Assembly: GCF_014647055.1 (NCBI RefSeq)
Contig: NZ_BMOL01000003.1
Coordinates: 178,924 to 242,923 of the forward strand
DNA length: 64,000 nt
Direction: 5' to 3'
From: Deinococcus aerolatus
Lineage (GTDB): Bacteria > Deinococcota > Deinococci > Deinococcales > Deinococcaceae
The notes below the pieces were generated by a model. The model was not told where the DNA came from. It did not search any database and saw only the letters and a program-made list of their open reading frames with translations. The position numbers and the translations under genes were made by a program. Shown piece after piece: positions 30,178 through 41,881 of this stretch; within the stretch, counting starts at the first letter, position 1; each line of letters begins with the position of its first letter.

Positions 30178-30915
30178 CTAGACCTCCCCAGTGCGCGCCC
30201 GCCGCTTCTGAAAGGCCCCGGTCAGCAGTTCGGTAATGTACTCACGGGTAAACGGCATGCCGCTGGCCTCGGCAGCGCAGATTTCCTCGTCGCGGTTGTA
30301 GGTCAGGCGGACGTAGGTGGCACTGTAGCCGGGGCCGTTCTCCTCGAATTCCAGAATCAGGTAACACGGCAGCGTGCTGTCCAGCGGGTTGCCCACCGAC
30401 CCGCAGTTGATCAGCGGGCGGCCCTCCACGTCCAGCAGCAGGGCCTCGTGCATGTCGGCGTAGACCAGCGCGTCGGCGTGCTGGGTCAGCCCCAACTGCG
30501 GGTTGGGCGCGAAGGCCTCAATCTGGTCTGACAGGCTGCTGTGCGGGTACAGGCGGTGAAACAGACCCCGGCTGCTGGCGTGGACAAACCGCCACCACGC
30601 GCCGCCGAACTGTTCCTCGATGCCGTAGGGCAGGGTTTCCAGGTAGCCCAGTTGTTCGGGCGACAGCTTGCTGCGCGGCCACAGATCCTGGGGGCGGTGG
30701 CTGGCTCCGGCGACGCGGGCGTCCCAGTTGCCCTGGATCACGCGGCTGGCGTGTGCCTGCGTCCAGTCCAGCACCTCGCGTGGGCGAGGGCCCTTGCCCA
30801 CCACGTCACCCAGCACCCAGAACTCGGTAAGCCCGCGCCGCGCCGCGTCCTGATGTACCGCGAGCGTGGCCGCCAGATTGGCGTGCAGGTCCGCGAGGAT
30901 GGCGAGACGAATCAT
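30178..30915 (-). CDS. Metallophosphoesterase (YfcE/DODA-like)
   Basis: A 245-aa calcineurin-like phosphoesterase. Metal-binding motifs are visible in order: ADLHANLAA (residues ~8-16), GDVVGKGP, GNWD, a central VHAS and the C-terminal YADMHEALL...INCGSVGNP. The usual GHTH is changed to ADMH. The family hydrolyses phosphodiesters or nucleotides; the substrate is unknown. TAGACT (30923-30928) 7 nt before the ATG marks a leaderless promoter. Confidence 0.87.
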   Translation of the reverse strand: MIRLAILADLHANLAATLAVHQDAARRGLTEFWVLGDVVGKGPRPREVLDWTQAHASRVIQGNWDARVAGASHRPQDLWPRSKLSPEQLGYLETLPYGIEEQFGGAWWRFVHASSRGLFHRLYPHSSLSDQIEAFAPNPQLGLTQHADALVYADMHEALLLDVEGRPLINCGSVGNPLDSTLPCYLILEFEENGPGYSATYVRLTYNRDEEICAAEASGMPFTREYITELLTGAFQKRRARTGEV

Positions 30916-31088
30916 GCCTGGAAGTCTAGACCACTGCGGCTGACCACTTTCCCACAGTGGGTAAGGAGGTCTTTATTTGGGTTGTGGGCTGTCGGCCATG
31001 GTGTTGCGGACGCGGGAAAAGACGGGGCCAGGCCGCCCAGCCTGACCCTGGCCAGGAATCAGCGCGCGGGCCTCTCCCACACCCTGCC

Positions 31089-31592
31089 CTACCCCAGCTC
31101 GTGGTACTGCCCACGGAAGTACAGCAGCGGATCGTCGTCGGTGTAGCGGCTGTATTCCACGAAGCCCAGGTACAGGGTGTGGTCTCCGGCTTCGATGACC
31201 TGCTGCTTGCGGCAGACCAGTTGCGCCACGCTGCCCCCGATCAGGGGCAGGCCCTCGTGGGTGAACCACGGCACGGCTTCCTCGGGGCCGGGGCGTCCGG
31301 CGAAGTGGTCACTGAGATGTTTCTGGGTGCTGCTCAGCACATTGACGCCGAAATGGGTCACGCGGTCTTCGGACAGCAGCGAGTACATCTGGGCGCGGTG
31401 GTCCACGCACACCAGAATCAGCGGAGGCGTCAGACTGACCGACACGAAGGCGCTGGCCGTCATGCCCCGGCGGGTCTCGCCGTCGCTGGCAGTGATCACG
31501 GTCACGCCGCTGGCAAAGCGCCCCAGCGTCTCGCGAAATTCCAGGGGCGTGACACCCGGCTGCGTGCCGGAGGTTGAATCGGTGGAGGTCAT
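31089..31592 (-). CDS. Flavin reductase family protein
   Basis: A 167-aa protein of the HpaC/RutF-like flavin reductase family, using NAD(P)H to reduce FMN/FAD for a partner monooxygenase or free use. Seen: FRETLGRFASGVTVITA, the flavin-binding GMTASAFVSVSLTPPLILVCVD and FGVNVLS. Residues ~140-150 give HTLYLGFVE. No oxygenase gene is adjacent. TAAACT (31599-31604) lies 6 nt before the ATG. Confidence 0.9.
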   Translation of the reverse strand: MTSTDSTSGTQPGVTPLEFRETLGRFASGVTVITASDGETRRGMTASAFVSVSLTPPLILVCVDHRAQMYSLLSEDRVTHFGVNVLSSTQKHLSDHFAGRPGPEEAVPWFTHEGLPLIGGSVAQLVCRKQQVIEAGDHTLYLGFVEYSRYTDDDPLLYFRGQYHELG

Positions 31593-31627
31593 GCCGCGAG
31601 TTTACCCGTCCGCAGGCGAGGGGATGT

Positions 31628-33490
31628 TCAGGGTCTGGCAGGCGTCAGGATGGCCGGCATGACCGGTAAGGGGGCCGTGGTCACGGGCTTGAGGTCACGC
31701 ACGGTCAGGTCTGGCAGGCGCACCACGCCGCGTTCGGGCACGGTGTCCACCCAGCGCTGGCCGCTGACCCGCACCTCGGTCTTGCCGGGCGGCAGGGCCG
31801 CGAAGCCGTAGTAGCCGCCGCCGTCGGTCAGCGAGTACGCCACCACCTGCCCACCCTGCAGCGCCTCCACCACCCGGAAGCCGGGAACGGGGGTTCCGGT
31901 GATGCGGCCCATCAGCCCGCGCGTGGTGGGCGGCTTTTCCTTCCACGGTGAGGGCGAGGCCAGCGCCGCGCCAGGGGCGGTCAGCAGCTTCTGAAGGCTG
32001 TTCAGGCCCTGCGCGGTGGTCTGCTTTGCGCCGTAGACCTCCAGGGTGGGCGTGCGGTACGAGTAGCCCACCCAGCCCAGGCCCGCGCCCACGCTGCGCT
32101 GAGCCTGCGCGGCGGTCACGGGAGCGCCGTTCAGGTACATGGCGGTGCCGGCGGCCACGCCTGCGCTCAGGCCATCGATCCGGGCCGGCACACCGCGCGC
32201 AAAGGCATTCCAGCCGTCGAACCACTGGCCCTGCTCGCCCACCGCGTCGCGCTTGTAGTTCATCAGGACGTTCAGGTCGATCAGGCCGCTCTGCATCCAC
32301 GCGGGCCAGTCCTGAAGCACGTCGCCGTAGGTGCGGGTGCGCCGGAAGGCCGCCAGATCACCGGGCGCGGGGGGTGCCCCGTAGGTGATGGTGGCCGCCG
32401 TGATCCAGGCGTCCGGGCGCAACGCTTTGATCTCCAGCGCGATGCGCCGCACAACGTTGGTCACCTGCTGCCGTTTCCAGTCCTGCCACACCGTGTCGTT
32501 TATGCCGGGCGTTCCGGTGCGGCCCGTCTCGGCACGGTAGCGGGCCAGCACCTTGGGATCGTAGCCCCACACGTCGCCGTCCGGGTACCGGATGCGGTCC
32601 AGCTGCACGCCGTCGATGCCGTAATTCTTGACCAGACTGACCACCCCCTGAATGGCGTACTCGGCGGCCTCGGGAATGCCCAGGTCCAGCCAGCCGTCGT
32701 TGCCTTCCTGCCAGCTGCCGTCCGCACGGCGGGCCATCCACGACGCAGCGCCGGAATCCGGGCCGTGCGTGCGCGAGATGTGCGCGGGGTTGGTGTTGGG
32801 CGCGGCCGTGTTGGCCATACCAGTCACGCTGATCCAGGCAATCACCCGCATGCCGCGGGCGTGGGCCAGCCGCACCGCCAGCCCCAGCGGGTCCAGGCCC
32901 TTTTCCAGATCGGGGTCCGTCGCCCTGGGTACACTGGCCTTGAGACACAGGCAGTCGGCGCGGCGGATGGCCTGCACGAACAGGGTGTTGACCCCCATGC
33001 GTGCGGCGTCTTCCACCATCTGCGTGACCTGCACCCGCGTCTTCAGGCCCGGCCCGAAGGCGTCCACCCACAACCCGCGCACCCCGCTGCCGACCGGCGC
33101 CCTGGGCAGCGCAGGCGCAGGATTGACCGTCACCGGCACAGGAACCGCTGGCCCGGCGGGCGCAGGCACCGTTCTGACCGGCGGCGCGGGCACCAGCGGC
33201 CCGGGCATCAGCACCGGGGGCGTGGTGGGCGACGGCGGCGCAGGCTGTGATGGTTCCGGCTGAGGCTGGACTGGCTGCGGCTGGGCCGGGGCGGGCGGCG
33301 CGGGCTCGGCCGGTGGAACCACCGTGGGCGGCACCACGGGGGACGGCGGCTCCGGCGGCGTTGCGGAGGGCGGCGGCACAGGAACGGCGGGAATGCCGGT
33401 GTCCTGCGCGCCGCCCAGGCCGCCCAGCCCCGTTCCGAGAATGAGCGTGAAGGTCAGGGCCGCCGCGCGGCGTGAAAGGGAAAGCATCAT
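31628..33490 (-). CDS. Secreted family-10-like glycoside hydrolase (GHL10/DUF187)
   Basis: A 620-aa exported protein. A signal sequence covers residues ~1-28, then a Pro-rich linker of about 110 residues. The GHL10 barrel begins at GVRGLWVDAFGPG, with ARMGVNTLFVQAIRRADCLC, GMRVIAWISVTG, GIDGVQLDRIRYPD and LRPDAWITAATITYG, typical of that family. The C-terminus has a carboxypeptidase-regulatory-like beta segment (GLMGRITGTPVPGFRVVEAL...YSLTDGGGYYGFAALPPGKTEVRV). It likely acts on cell-surface polysaccharide or peptidoglycan. The start is one of two adjacent ATGs (33490/33487) without a clear ribosome site. Confidence 0.85.
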   Translation of the reverse strand: MMLSLSRRAAALTFTLILGTGLGGLGGAQDTGIPAVPVPPPSATPPEPPSPVVPPTVVPPAEPAPPAPAQPQPVQPQPEPSQPAPPSPTTPPVLMPGPLVPAPPVRTVPAPAGPAVPVPVTVNPAPALPRAPVGSGVRGLWVDAFGPGLKTRVQVTQMVEDAARMGVNTLFVQAIRRADCLCLKASVPRATDPDLEKGLDPLGLAVRLAHARGMRVIAWISVTGMANTAAPNTNPAHISRTHGPDSGAASWMARRADGSWQEGNDGWLDLGIPEAAEYAIQGVVSLVKNYGIDGVQLDRIRYPDGDVWGYDPKVLARYRAETGRTGTPGINDTVWQDWKRQQVTNVVRRIALEIKALRPDAWITAATITYGAPPAPGDLAAFRRTRTYGDVLQDWPAWMQSGLIDLNVLMNYKRDAVGEQGQWFDGWNAFARGVPARIDGLSAGVAAGTAMYLNGAPVTAAQAQRSVGAGLGWVGYSYRTPTLEVYGAKQTTAQGLNSLQKLLTAPGAALASPSPWKEKPPTTRGLMGRITGTPVPGFRVVEALQGGQVVAYSLTDGGGYYGFAALPPGKTEVRVSGQRWVDTVPERGVVRLPDLTVRDLKPVTTAPLPVMPAILTPARP

Positions 33491-33706
33491 GGTGTTGCCC
33501 AGCAGGCTAGCGCACCCGCAGGCGCAGGCACGCGCAGTCACCGTGGGCCGCACAGGCAGCCCTCTGCACCCACAGTAACAATCCCAGGTGCCAAGCAGGC
33601 AGACAAACCGCGCTGCGCGCTGCCGGACACGCCGTTCACACGGTTTAACCGCGCCTGGACACATGCTACGCTGGATGACGCACCACATCATTCCAGGAGG
33701 TTTCAT

Positions 33707-34156
33707 ATGAAGAAAGCTGCACTGATGGTCCTGATCGGTACCCTCGCCCTGGCTTCCTGCAACAGCAAGAAGGCTCCCGAAGTGACTGGGACCAGCAAGA
33801 CCGCCGCGTTCAAGGCTATGCTGCCCAACGACGCGACCTACAAGAGTTCGGCAGGCTCGGCCAAGTACATCGACCTGAACAACGGCGACCGCGCCACCAC
33901 CCTGACGGCCACCGGCCTGAAGCCCAGCACCAGCTACCTGGCGCACTACCACAAGATGGGTACCGCGAGCAGCGACGCGTGCACCTCGAACGGCGCCGTG
34001 GTGGGCGGCACCATTGGCGAGGCCATGATGAGCGACGCCAGCGGCGCCCTGACCCTCAAGGGCCTGCAGAACACCGCCGCGCTCAGCGGGGCCACTTACA
34101 TCAACATCCACGAGGCGGCCTCGCTGGCCACCGTGCCGCTGTGCGCCCCCCTCTGA
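33707..34156 (+). CDS. Lipoprotein with Cu/Zn-SOD- or CHRD-like features
   Basis: A 149-aa lipoprotein. The lipobox LALASC gives Cys18, so it should be membrane-tethered outside the cytosol. The mature domain is beta-rich, with paired His motifs YLAHYHKMG and YINIHEAAS and a Cys in DACTSNGAVVGG that could bond the Cys near the C-terminus (PLCAPL). This layout recalls Cu/Zn superoxide dismutase or CHRD domains, but not all metal ligands are evident, so activity is uncertain. An AGGAGG site 6 nt before the ATG and TACGCT (33666-33671) give a normal leadered mRNA. Confidence 0.6.
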   Translation: MKKAALMVLIGTLALASCNSKKAPEVTGTSKTAAFKAMLPNDATYKSSAGSAKYIDLNNGDRATTLTATGLKPSTSYLAHYHKMGTASSDACTSNGAVVGGTIGEAMMSDASGALTLKGLQNTAALSGATYINIHEAASLATVPLCAPL

Positions 34157-34183
34157 CCTGACAGCAACACAGGTCCACAAGGA

Positions 34184-34213
34184 GAAGTCGGCAAGTCTGC
34201 CGGCTTCTTTTTT
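34184..34213 (+). terminator. Terminator after SOD-like lipoprotein gene
   Basis: Stem GAAGTCGGCA/TGCCGGCTTC with one G-U pair, loop AGTC, followed by a run of T residues (to about 34213). Confidence 0.93.
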
Positions 34214-34325
34214 GTGATCTACCTTCGCATGTGGCCGGGCGCGGATGGGCCTGGAAAAAAGCCTTCACCAGCCTTCAACCGCCGGTATATCAGCATTCTC
34301 ACATGTTCCCCTTATTCTGCCCGGC

Positions 34326-35420
34326 ATGAAAGACCGCGCCGCCGTGCTGCTTGCCTTTTCCCTGCTGTTCAGCGTCGCGGGGGCCTACACCGTGAAGAAG
34401 GGTGACACGCTGTACTCGATTGCCCGTGCCAACAACACCAGCGTCAACTCCATCATCCGCCTGAACAGCCTGAAGGGCACAGCCCTGGAAATCGGGCAAC
34501 AATTGCGGATTCCTGGCGTGGCCCCCACCTCCAGCACCCCGGCCAGCAGCAAGCCCCCCCTGCCCGCGCCGCTGCCCCCCGAGCAGCTGACGCCCACGGC
34601 CGCCTCCAGCATTGCGGGCGTGACCGTGCGGGTGCCGCAGAGCCTGCGGATGGGCGAGGCGTTTGTGGTGCAGCTTTCCGGCGCGCGGGCCGGGCAGACC
34701 ACCGTGCGCTTTCCCAGCGAGGTGGGCGAGGACGTGCGGATGCCGGGCGAGGTATTGAAGCCCATCGGGGCGGCAGGCGAGTACGTGGTGCTGGGCCGCG
34801 TGGTGCTGGGCAAGACGACGCCCGTGGTCTACGAGGTGGCGCTGGGCGGCGAGCTGATTCGCGGGCGCATTCCAGTGGTGGGTCTGGACCAGGCCATCCA
34901 GCACCTGAACCTGCCCCCACGCGTCAGCGGCGTGTTGCAGGACCCCGGCAAGGCTGCCGAGGACGCCGCCGTGGACCGGGCCTACGCACTGCGGACCCCC
35001 CAGGTGTGGACCCGTCCCTTCGCCCCGGCGCTGGCCAGGGGCAAGGCCACGAGCAGCAGCTTTGGGCAGCCGCGCACCTACGTGGCGGGCGGTGACGTGG
35101 CCTACCACTTCGGCACCGACTACCCCGCCCCGGTGGGCACGGGGGTACTGGCGGTGAACGACGGCACTGTGATTCTGGCGGGCAAGTACCCGGTGCGCGG
35201 CGGTCTGGTGGTGATTAACCACGGTGCGGGCGTGACCAGCCTGTACTTCCACCAGAGCAAGATTGCCGTCAAGCCCGGAGAGGTCGTCAAGCGCGGCCAG
35301 AAGGTGGGCGAGGTGGGCACGACGGGTCTGAGCGCCGGGCCGCACCTGCATCTTGAAATGCGCGTGCGCGGCGAGGGCACCAATCCGGCGAACTGGGTGG
35401 ACCGGCTGTGGCCCAAATAA
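34326..35420 (+). CDS. LysM and M23 peptidase domain protein
   Basis: A 364-aa exported murein-binding protein. Signal residues ~1-20 (LLAFSLLFSVAGA) are followed by a LysM domain (~21-62: YTVKKGDTLYSIARAN...LRIP). A Pro-rich hinge, a beta-rich middle domain and a C-terminal LytM/M23 domain complete it. The zinc ligands are His261, Asp265 (HFGTDYP) and His342 (HLHLE), with His340, so it looks catalytically complete for an endopeptidase. TATTCT (34313-34318) lies 7 nt before ATG 34326, which fixes the start although the frame is open upstream. Confidence 0.92.
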   Translation: MKDRAAVLLAFSLLFSVAGAYTVKKGDTLYSIARANNTSVNSIIRLNSLKGTALEIGQQLRIPGVAPTSSTPASSKPPLPAPLPPEQLTPTAASSIAGVTVRVPQSLRMGEAFVVQLSGARAGQTTVRFPSEVGEDVRMPGEVLKPIGAAGEYVVLGRVVLGKTTPVVYEVALGGELIRGRIPVVGLDQAIQHLNLPPRVSGVLQDPGKAAEDAAVDRAYALRTPQVWTRPFAPALARGKATSSSFGQPRTYVAGGDVAYHFGTDYPAPVGTGVLAVNDGTVILAGKYPVRGGLVVINHGAGVTSLYFHQSKIAVKPGEVVKRGQKVGEVGTTGLSAGPHLHLEMRVRGEGTNPANWVDRLWPK

Positions 35421-35486
35421 GCCCGGGACTGTGGCCCTGGCCCGCTGCCGAAAGAGCCGGGGCGCCGGGCTGCTACCCTGACCTAC

Positions 35487-35918
<432 letters not shown>

Positions 35919-35956
35919 ACCCGCTGGGGCCACACCGGCCCGTTGTCCGCGCTGAG

Positions 35957-36577
35957 ATGCCCACCGCCGCCCACTTTCTGAGGCACCCCGACCCCCTGAC
36001 CCGCGAGGTCGCGCAGAACTATGCGGACGGTGCCTTCCTGATGGACAACGGGGACGGCGTGCAGTGGTACAGCGTGCCGGGCCGCGCCCTGGTGCCGCTG
36101 ACCGAGGACGCCGGCCTGCACATTGCCCGGCGGTTGCGCCGCGAGCTGCCGCGTTTCGAGGTCCGGGTGGACACCGCCTTCGGCGAGGTGATTGAGGGCT
36201 GCCGGGGCCGTCTGGCCGGAGCACCGCTGCGGGACGGCGAGTGGATCAGCCCGGAGCTGGCGGAACTTTACGGGCACCTGCACGACACCGGCCTGGCCCA
36301 CTCCTTCGAGGTCTGGCGGGACGGTGAGCTGGCGGGCGGCGTCCTGGGGCTGGCGCTGGGCGGCGCGTTCATCGCCGAGAGCAAGTTTCACCGGGTCACG
36401 AATGCCAGCAAGGTGGCCGTGATCCGGCTGGCCGAATACGTGCGGGCCAGAGGATTCATTCTGCTGGACGCCCAGATCCAGAACCCGCATCTGGAGACGC
36501 TGGGCGTCTATGAGGTCACGGACCGCGAGTACGCGCCCCTGCTGGCAGCGGCGTTGCGGGTGAACGCCGCGCTCTGA
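35957..36577 (+). CDS. aat: Leucyl/phenylalanyl-tRNA-protein transferase
   Basis: A 206-aa N-degron enzyme that adds Leu/Phe from aminoacyl-tRNA to N-terminal Arg/Lys of proteins, feeding ClpAP/ClpS degradation. The sequence shows NYADGAFLM at the N-terminus, then WISPELAELYGHLHDTGLAHSFEVW and GGVLGLALGGAFIAESKFHR, and ends with LLDAQIQNPHLETLG. These are the family blocks in order. No leaderless -10 is seen, so it is probably cotranscribed with the thioesterase gene. Confidence 0.92.
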   Translation: MPTAAHFLRHPDPLTREVAQNYADGAFLMDNGDGVQWYSVPGRALVPLTEDAGLHIARRLRRELPRFEVRVDTAFGEVIEGCRGRLAGAPLRDGEWISPELAELYGHLHDTGLAHSFEVWRDGELAGGVLGLALGGAFIAESKFHRVTNASKVAVIRLAEYVRARGFILLDAQIQNPHLETLGVYEVTDREYAPLLAAALRVNAAL

Positions 36578-36681
36578 GCGCGGCCCTGGCAGGGACGTTC
36601 AGCACAGTCCAGCCCCCATCTCCGGCACGACGGGCTAGATCAACCGCCCCCCGGCCGCCCCGCGCGGCTTACCCTCTGGAC

Positions 36682-38316
<1,635 letters not shown>

Positions 38317-38381
38317 GCCGTATTCCGGGGCCTGGCCCAGCACCTTAACCACGTCACGGTCAGCAGGCGCCCGGGCATCGA

Positions 38382-38418
38382 CAAAAAGTGCCCCCCGGCC
38401 ACACTCGGCCAGGGGGCA
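38382..38418 (-). terminator. Terminator of sodA
   Basis: TGCCCCCCGGCC (38389-38400) pairs with GGCCAGGGGGCA (38407-38418) with one mismatch. On the minus strand it is followed by TTTTT (38383-38387). It can also serve serA from the other side. Confidence 0.88.
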
Positions 38419-38449
38419 TCTTCAAATCGATCTCCTTAATTCAAGTGGG

Positions 38450-39073
<624 letters not shown>

Positions 39074-39285
39074 ATCAGTCTTTCTCCTTGCAAGCCGAAG
39101 CCGGAGGCACGCACCGTGCGCGCACTCCCTGCTTTCGCAAAAACTACCCCCAGCTTACCCGCCACACCCCAATTCTCAGGAAAGCATGAATTTTTAGGCC
39201 ACCCTAAGATGAGAAGCAGGCCCCGTCACGCAGCGGGGTGGGGCAAGCCGTCTGCACCGCCACTTTGCTCTAGCATGGGCCGCGT

Positions 39286-40965
39286 ATGCGTTCACCGTTC
39301 CCCCGCGCCGTGTTGACCCGTCTGGAAACGGGACGGCTGGTGGTTCTCAGCGTACTGGTGGGGGCGCTGGTGGGCGGCCTGAGCATTCTGCTGCGCCTGC
39401 TGCTGGAAGCGGCGCTGCGCCTGGGCGCCCTGGTCACCGGCTACGCGCCGCCCGGCACCCCCGGCGAGGCCGGCCTGCTGATGGCCTTCGGCGATGCGCT
39501 GCCGTGGGGCCTGCTGGCGCTGCCGGTGCTGGGCGCGCTGTACACCTGGCTGGTGCCCGCCTCGGCCGGAGACGCGCTGGGCCAGCTGGTGCGCGGCTAC
39601 CACGCCCGCGGCCAGTGGCCCGGTCCCCTGATGCAGCTGCGTACCCTGCTGGGCACGGTCCTGGCCTACGGCGCGGGCCTGCTGGTGGGACGAGATTCGG
39701 CCTTTACGGTCACGGGCCAACTGGGCGCGCGGCTGCTGGGCCGCTTCACGCGGCTGGACGCGGTGGAGGCCCGTACCCTGACCCTGGCCGGGGCGGCGGC
39801 GGCGCTGGGCGCGGTGCTGCACGCCCCCCTGGCCGCCGCCGTGCTGATCGCGGAGGTGCTATACCGCCGCTTCGAGTTCGAGTTCGAGGTGGTCATGCCC
39901 TGCGTGCTGGCCGCCGTGGCCGGGACCGCCGTGTACGGACTGGCCTTCGGCTTCACGCCGCTGCTGAGCGTCCCGGAACTGGGCGTGCCAGCGCTGGCCC
40001 AGCTGCCGGCGCTGCTGGGGGTGGCGCTGATCGCCACGCTGGCCGGGTGGCTGTCGGTCCAGGCGGTGCGGACCCTGCCCACACGCTGGGCCGGGGGCCG
40101 CTGGCGTCCCGTGCTGGGCGGCCTGTTCGGGCTGGCCACCGCCGCCCTCGCCGTGTACGCCACCCCCGGCGTGCTGGGCGACGGCAGCGGCTGGGTGCAG
40201 CTGGGGGTCTCGGATTTTGTGGGGGCCGAGGCAGGCGCGCTGGGCGCGTGGCGCTGGCTGCTGCTGGCCCTGGGCGCGCGGCTGGCCTTTGGGGGCGGCG
40301 TGCTGCCCTCGGTGGGGGTGGGCGGGTTGATCGGTGCGGGGCTGGGCAGCGCGGCGGGCGTGGACCCGGCGCTGGCCACGTTAATCGGTCTGGTGGCCTA
40401 CCTGACCGTGACCCTGAACGTGCCGCTGGCCGCCGCGCTGCTGGCCGTGGCCTGGGGCGGCGAGGCCCTGCTGCCCAGCGCGCTGCTGGCCGCCGGGCTG
40501 GCCCACGTTCTGAGCGGCACGAGTGGTCTGGTGCCCGGCCAGGTCGAGGCCCGCGCCCAGAGCGGCGTCCATCAGGGCGGACCGGGGTTGATCGGCGGTC
40601 TGGCCCAGCTGCCCGATTCCGTGCGTTTTATCCCGCGCCGCGCCCCGGAAGCGTCTGCCGACGCGCCCGCCGTCCTCTACGATGACCTGACCCCGCAGCC
40701 CGCCGATACACCGACCGAAACTACAGGCAGCACAGGCGCCGAGCGCGAGCTGTACCGCCGGGGCGTGCCGCCGAGCTGGCGCGGCGCACGGCTCAAGCTG
40801 CTGAGCCTGCCGCCGGGCGTGGAGGTGGTGGGCATCGTCCGCGACGGCAGCGTGCGGCTGACCCATCCCGAGATGCGCCTGACCCCCAACGACGAACTGG
40901 TGTTCCTGGCCCGCCCGGATGCCTACGCCGCCCTGGAAGGCCTGCTGCGGCTGCCGGGGGCCTGA
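39286..40965 (+). CDS. ClC-family chloride channel/transporter with atypical filter
   Basis: A 559-aa ClC protein with about ten or more membrane helices and a C-terminal TrkA-C-like cytosolic domain (residues ~490-559: GVEVVGIVRDGSVRLTHPEMRLTPNDELVFLARPD). The position of the GREGP motif reads GRDSAF (135-140), so the external gating glutamate is Asp137 and the Pro is lost. The usual GSGIP region reads GDALGQLVRGY. Anion selectivity and coupling may therefore differ from standard ClC proteins. TAGCAT (39271-39276) lies 9 nt before the ATG. Confidence 0.85.
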   Translation: MRSPFPRAVLTRLETGRLVVLSVLVGALVGGLSILLRLLLEAALRLGALVTGYAPPGTPGEAGLLMAFGDALPWGLLALPVLGALYTWLVPASAGDALGQLVRGYHARGQWPGPLMQLRTLLGTVLAYGAGLLVGRDSAFTVTGQLGARLLGRFTRLDAVEARTLTLAGAAAALGAVLHAPLAAAVLIAEVLYRRFEFEFEVVMPCVLAAVAGTAVYGLAFGFTPLLSVPELGVPALAQLPALLGVALIATLAGWLSVQAVRTLPTRWAGGRWRPVLGGLFGLATAALAVYATPGVLGDGSGWVQLGVSDFVGAEAGALGAWRWLLLALGARLAFGGGVLPSVGVGGLIGAGLGSAAGVDPALATLIGLVAYLTVTLNVPLAAALLAVAWGGEALLPSALLAAGLAHVLSGTSGLVPGQVEARAQSGVHQGGPGLIGGLAQLPDSVRFIPRRAPEASADAPAVLYDDLTPQPADTPTETTGSTGAERELYRRGVPPSWRGARLKLLSLPPGVEVVGIVRDGSVRLTHPEMRLTPNDELVFLARPDAYAALEGLLRLPGA

Positions 40966-41076
40966 GCTGCAGAAGTGGGGATCCGGGTGATTGCTGTTCC
41001 CGTCCCAGATATTGGCCTGGACATCATGGGTAAACGTACTTTTGTCCTGCGGTCCATCCAGAGGGGTGGTGAGCGG

Positions 41077-41802
41077 TCAACTTGGCTCCGGCACAGGTAC
41101 GGGGCTGTACCGCTGTTCCCAGACCAGGTCGCGCAGTACCCAGCCGCTGCCGGGAAAACGCAGGCCCAGGCGCAGCTCGCCCAGCAGGTAGTCGCGCACG
41201 TCGCGCTGGGGCAGGCCCGCATGGACGGCTTCCCCCAGCGTGCGCTTGCCGTTCAGGTGACGGGCCACCGGATGAACCCTGGCCCGCTGACCGGCAGGCT
41301 GCAGCCGCAACCGGTACCATTCGTAGCGGTCCACCGGCAACACGCGCCCCTGCTTGAGTGCCCCCACCACCAGCTGCGCGGCCTGGAACACCGGAAGGTC
41401 CAGCTCGCGGGCCGCGCCGCGCACCGAGAAGCCGCCCTGGGTTCCAAAGGGAAACAGGTCACCGTGAAAGCAGTGGCTGGGGCTGCCGATGATCTCGCAG
41501 ACCTTCTCCCACTCGTCACTGACCCGCGCCCAGTCGGTCGACAGATGTTCGTAGGGCCCCAGCGGCTGCCCCGCTACCGGGCGCTGCGTGAAGTCGAAGG
41601 TACCGCTCTCCGGCAGCAGCGGGCTGGCGTACAGCGCGTCCAGCCCCATCCAGTCCAGAATGCCGCCGGAAATAATCTCACCGCCCACGAACGTCACGGT
41701 ATAGGGCACCTCGGCCTGGACGTCCAGCACGCCGGTCTGCCGGGTCGCGTGAATCAGTTCCAGAATGCCCAGCAATGGTAGGTCGGAGAGAAGTCCCTGC
41801 AC
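41077..41802 (-). CDS. DUF4388 domain protein
   Basis: A 241-aa protein with an N-terminal DUF4388/PATAN-like domain: LSDLPLLGILELIHATRQTGVLDVQ, then VTFVGGEIISGGI. This domain occurs in bacterial signalling proteins linked to gliding, pili or receiver interactions. The C-terminal half is mixed helical without a recognised fold. It starts with GTG 41802; TACCGT (41812-41817) lies 9 nt upstream. Function is unknown. Confidence 0.75.
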   Translation of the reverse strand: MQGLLSDLPLLGILELIHATRQTGVLDVQAEVPYTVTFVGGEIISGGILDWMGLDALYASPLLPESGTFDFTQRPVAGQPLGPYEHLSTDWARVSDEWEKVCEIIGSPSHCFHGDLFPFGTQGGFSVRGAARELDLPVFQAAQLVVGALKQGRVLPVDRYEWYRLRLQPAGQRARVHPVARHLNGKRTLGEAVHAGLPQRDVRDYLLGELRLGLRFPGSGWVLRDLVWEQRYSPVPVPEPS

Positions 41803-41881
41803 AGTACCGGTACGGTATGCCGGGCACTCTTACCGCACTCCCACTTTTGCGGAACGGTCCAGACTTAACTGAAGCCAGGTT

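Noticed and set aside
31611..34180. N-terminal extension of the GHL10 protein up to 34180
   Set aside because: It overlaps the SOD-like lipoprotein gene antisense. A clear signal peptide begins at 33490/33487.
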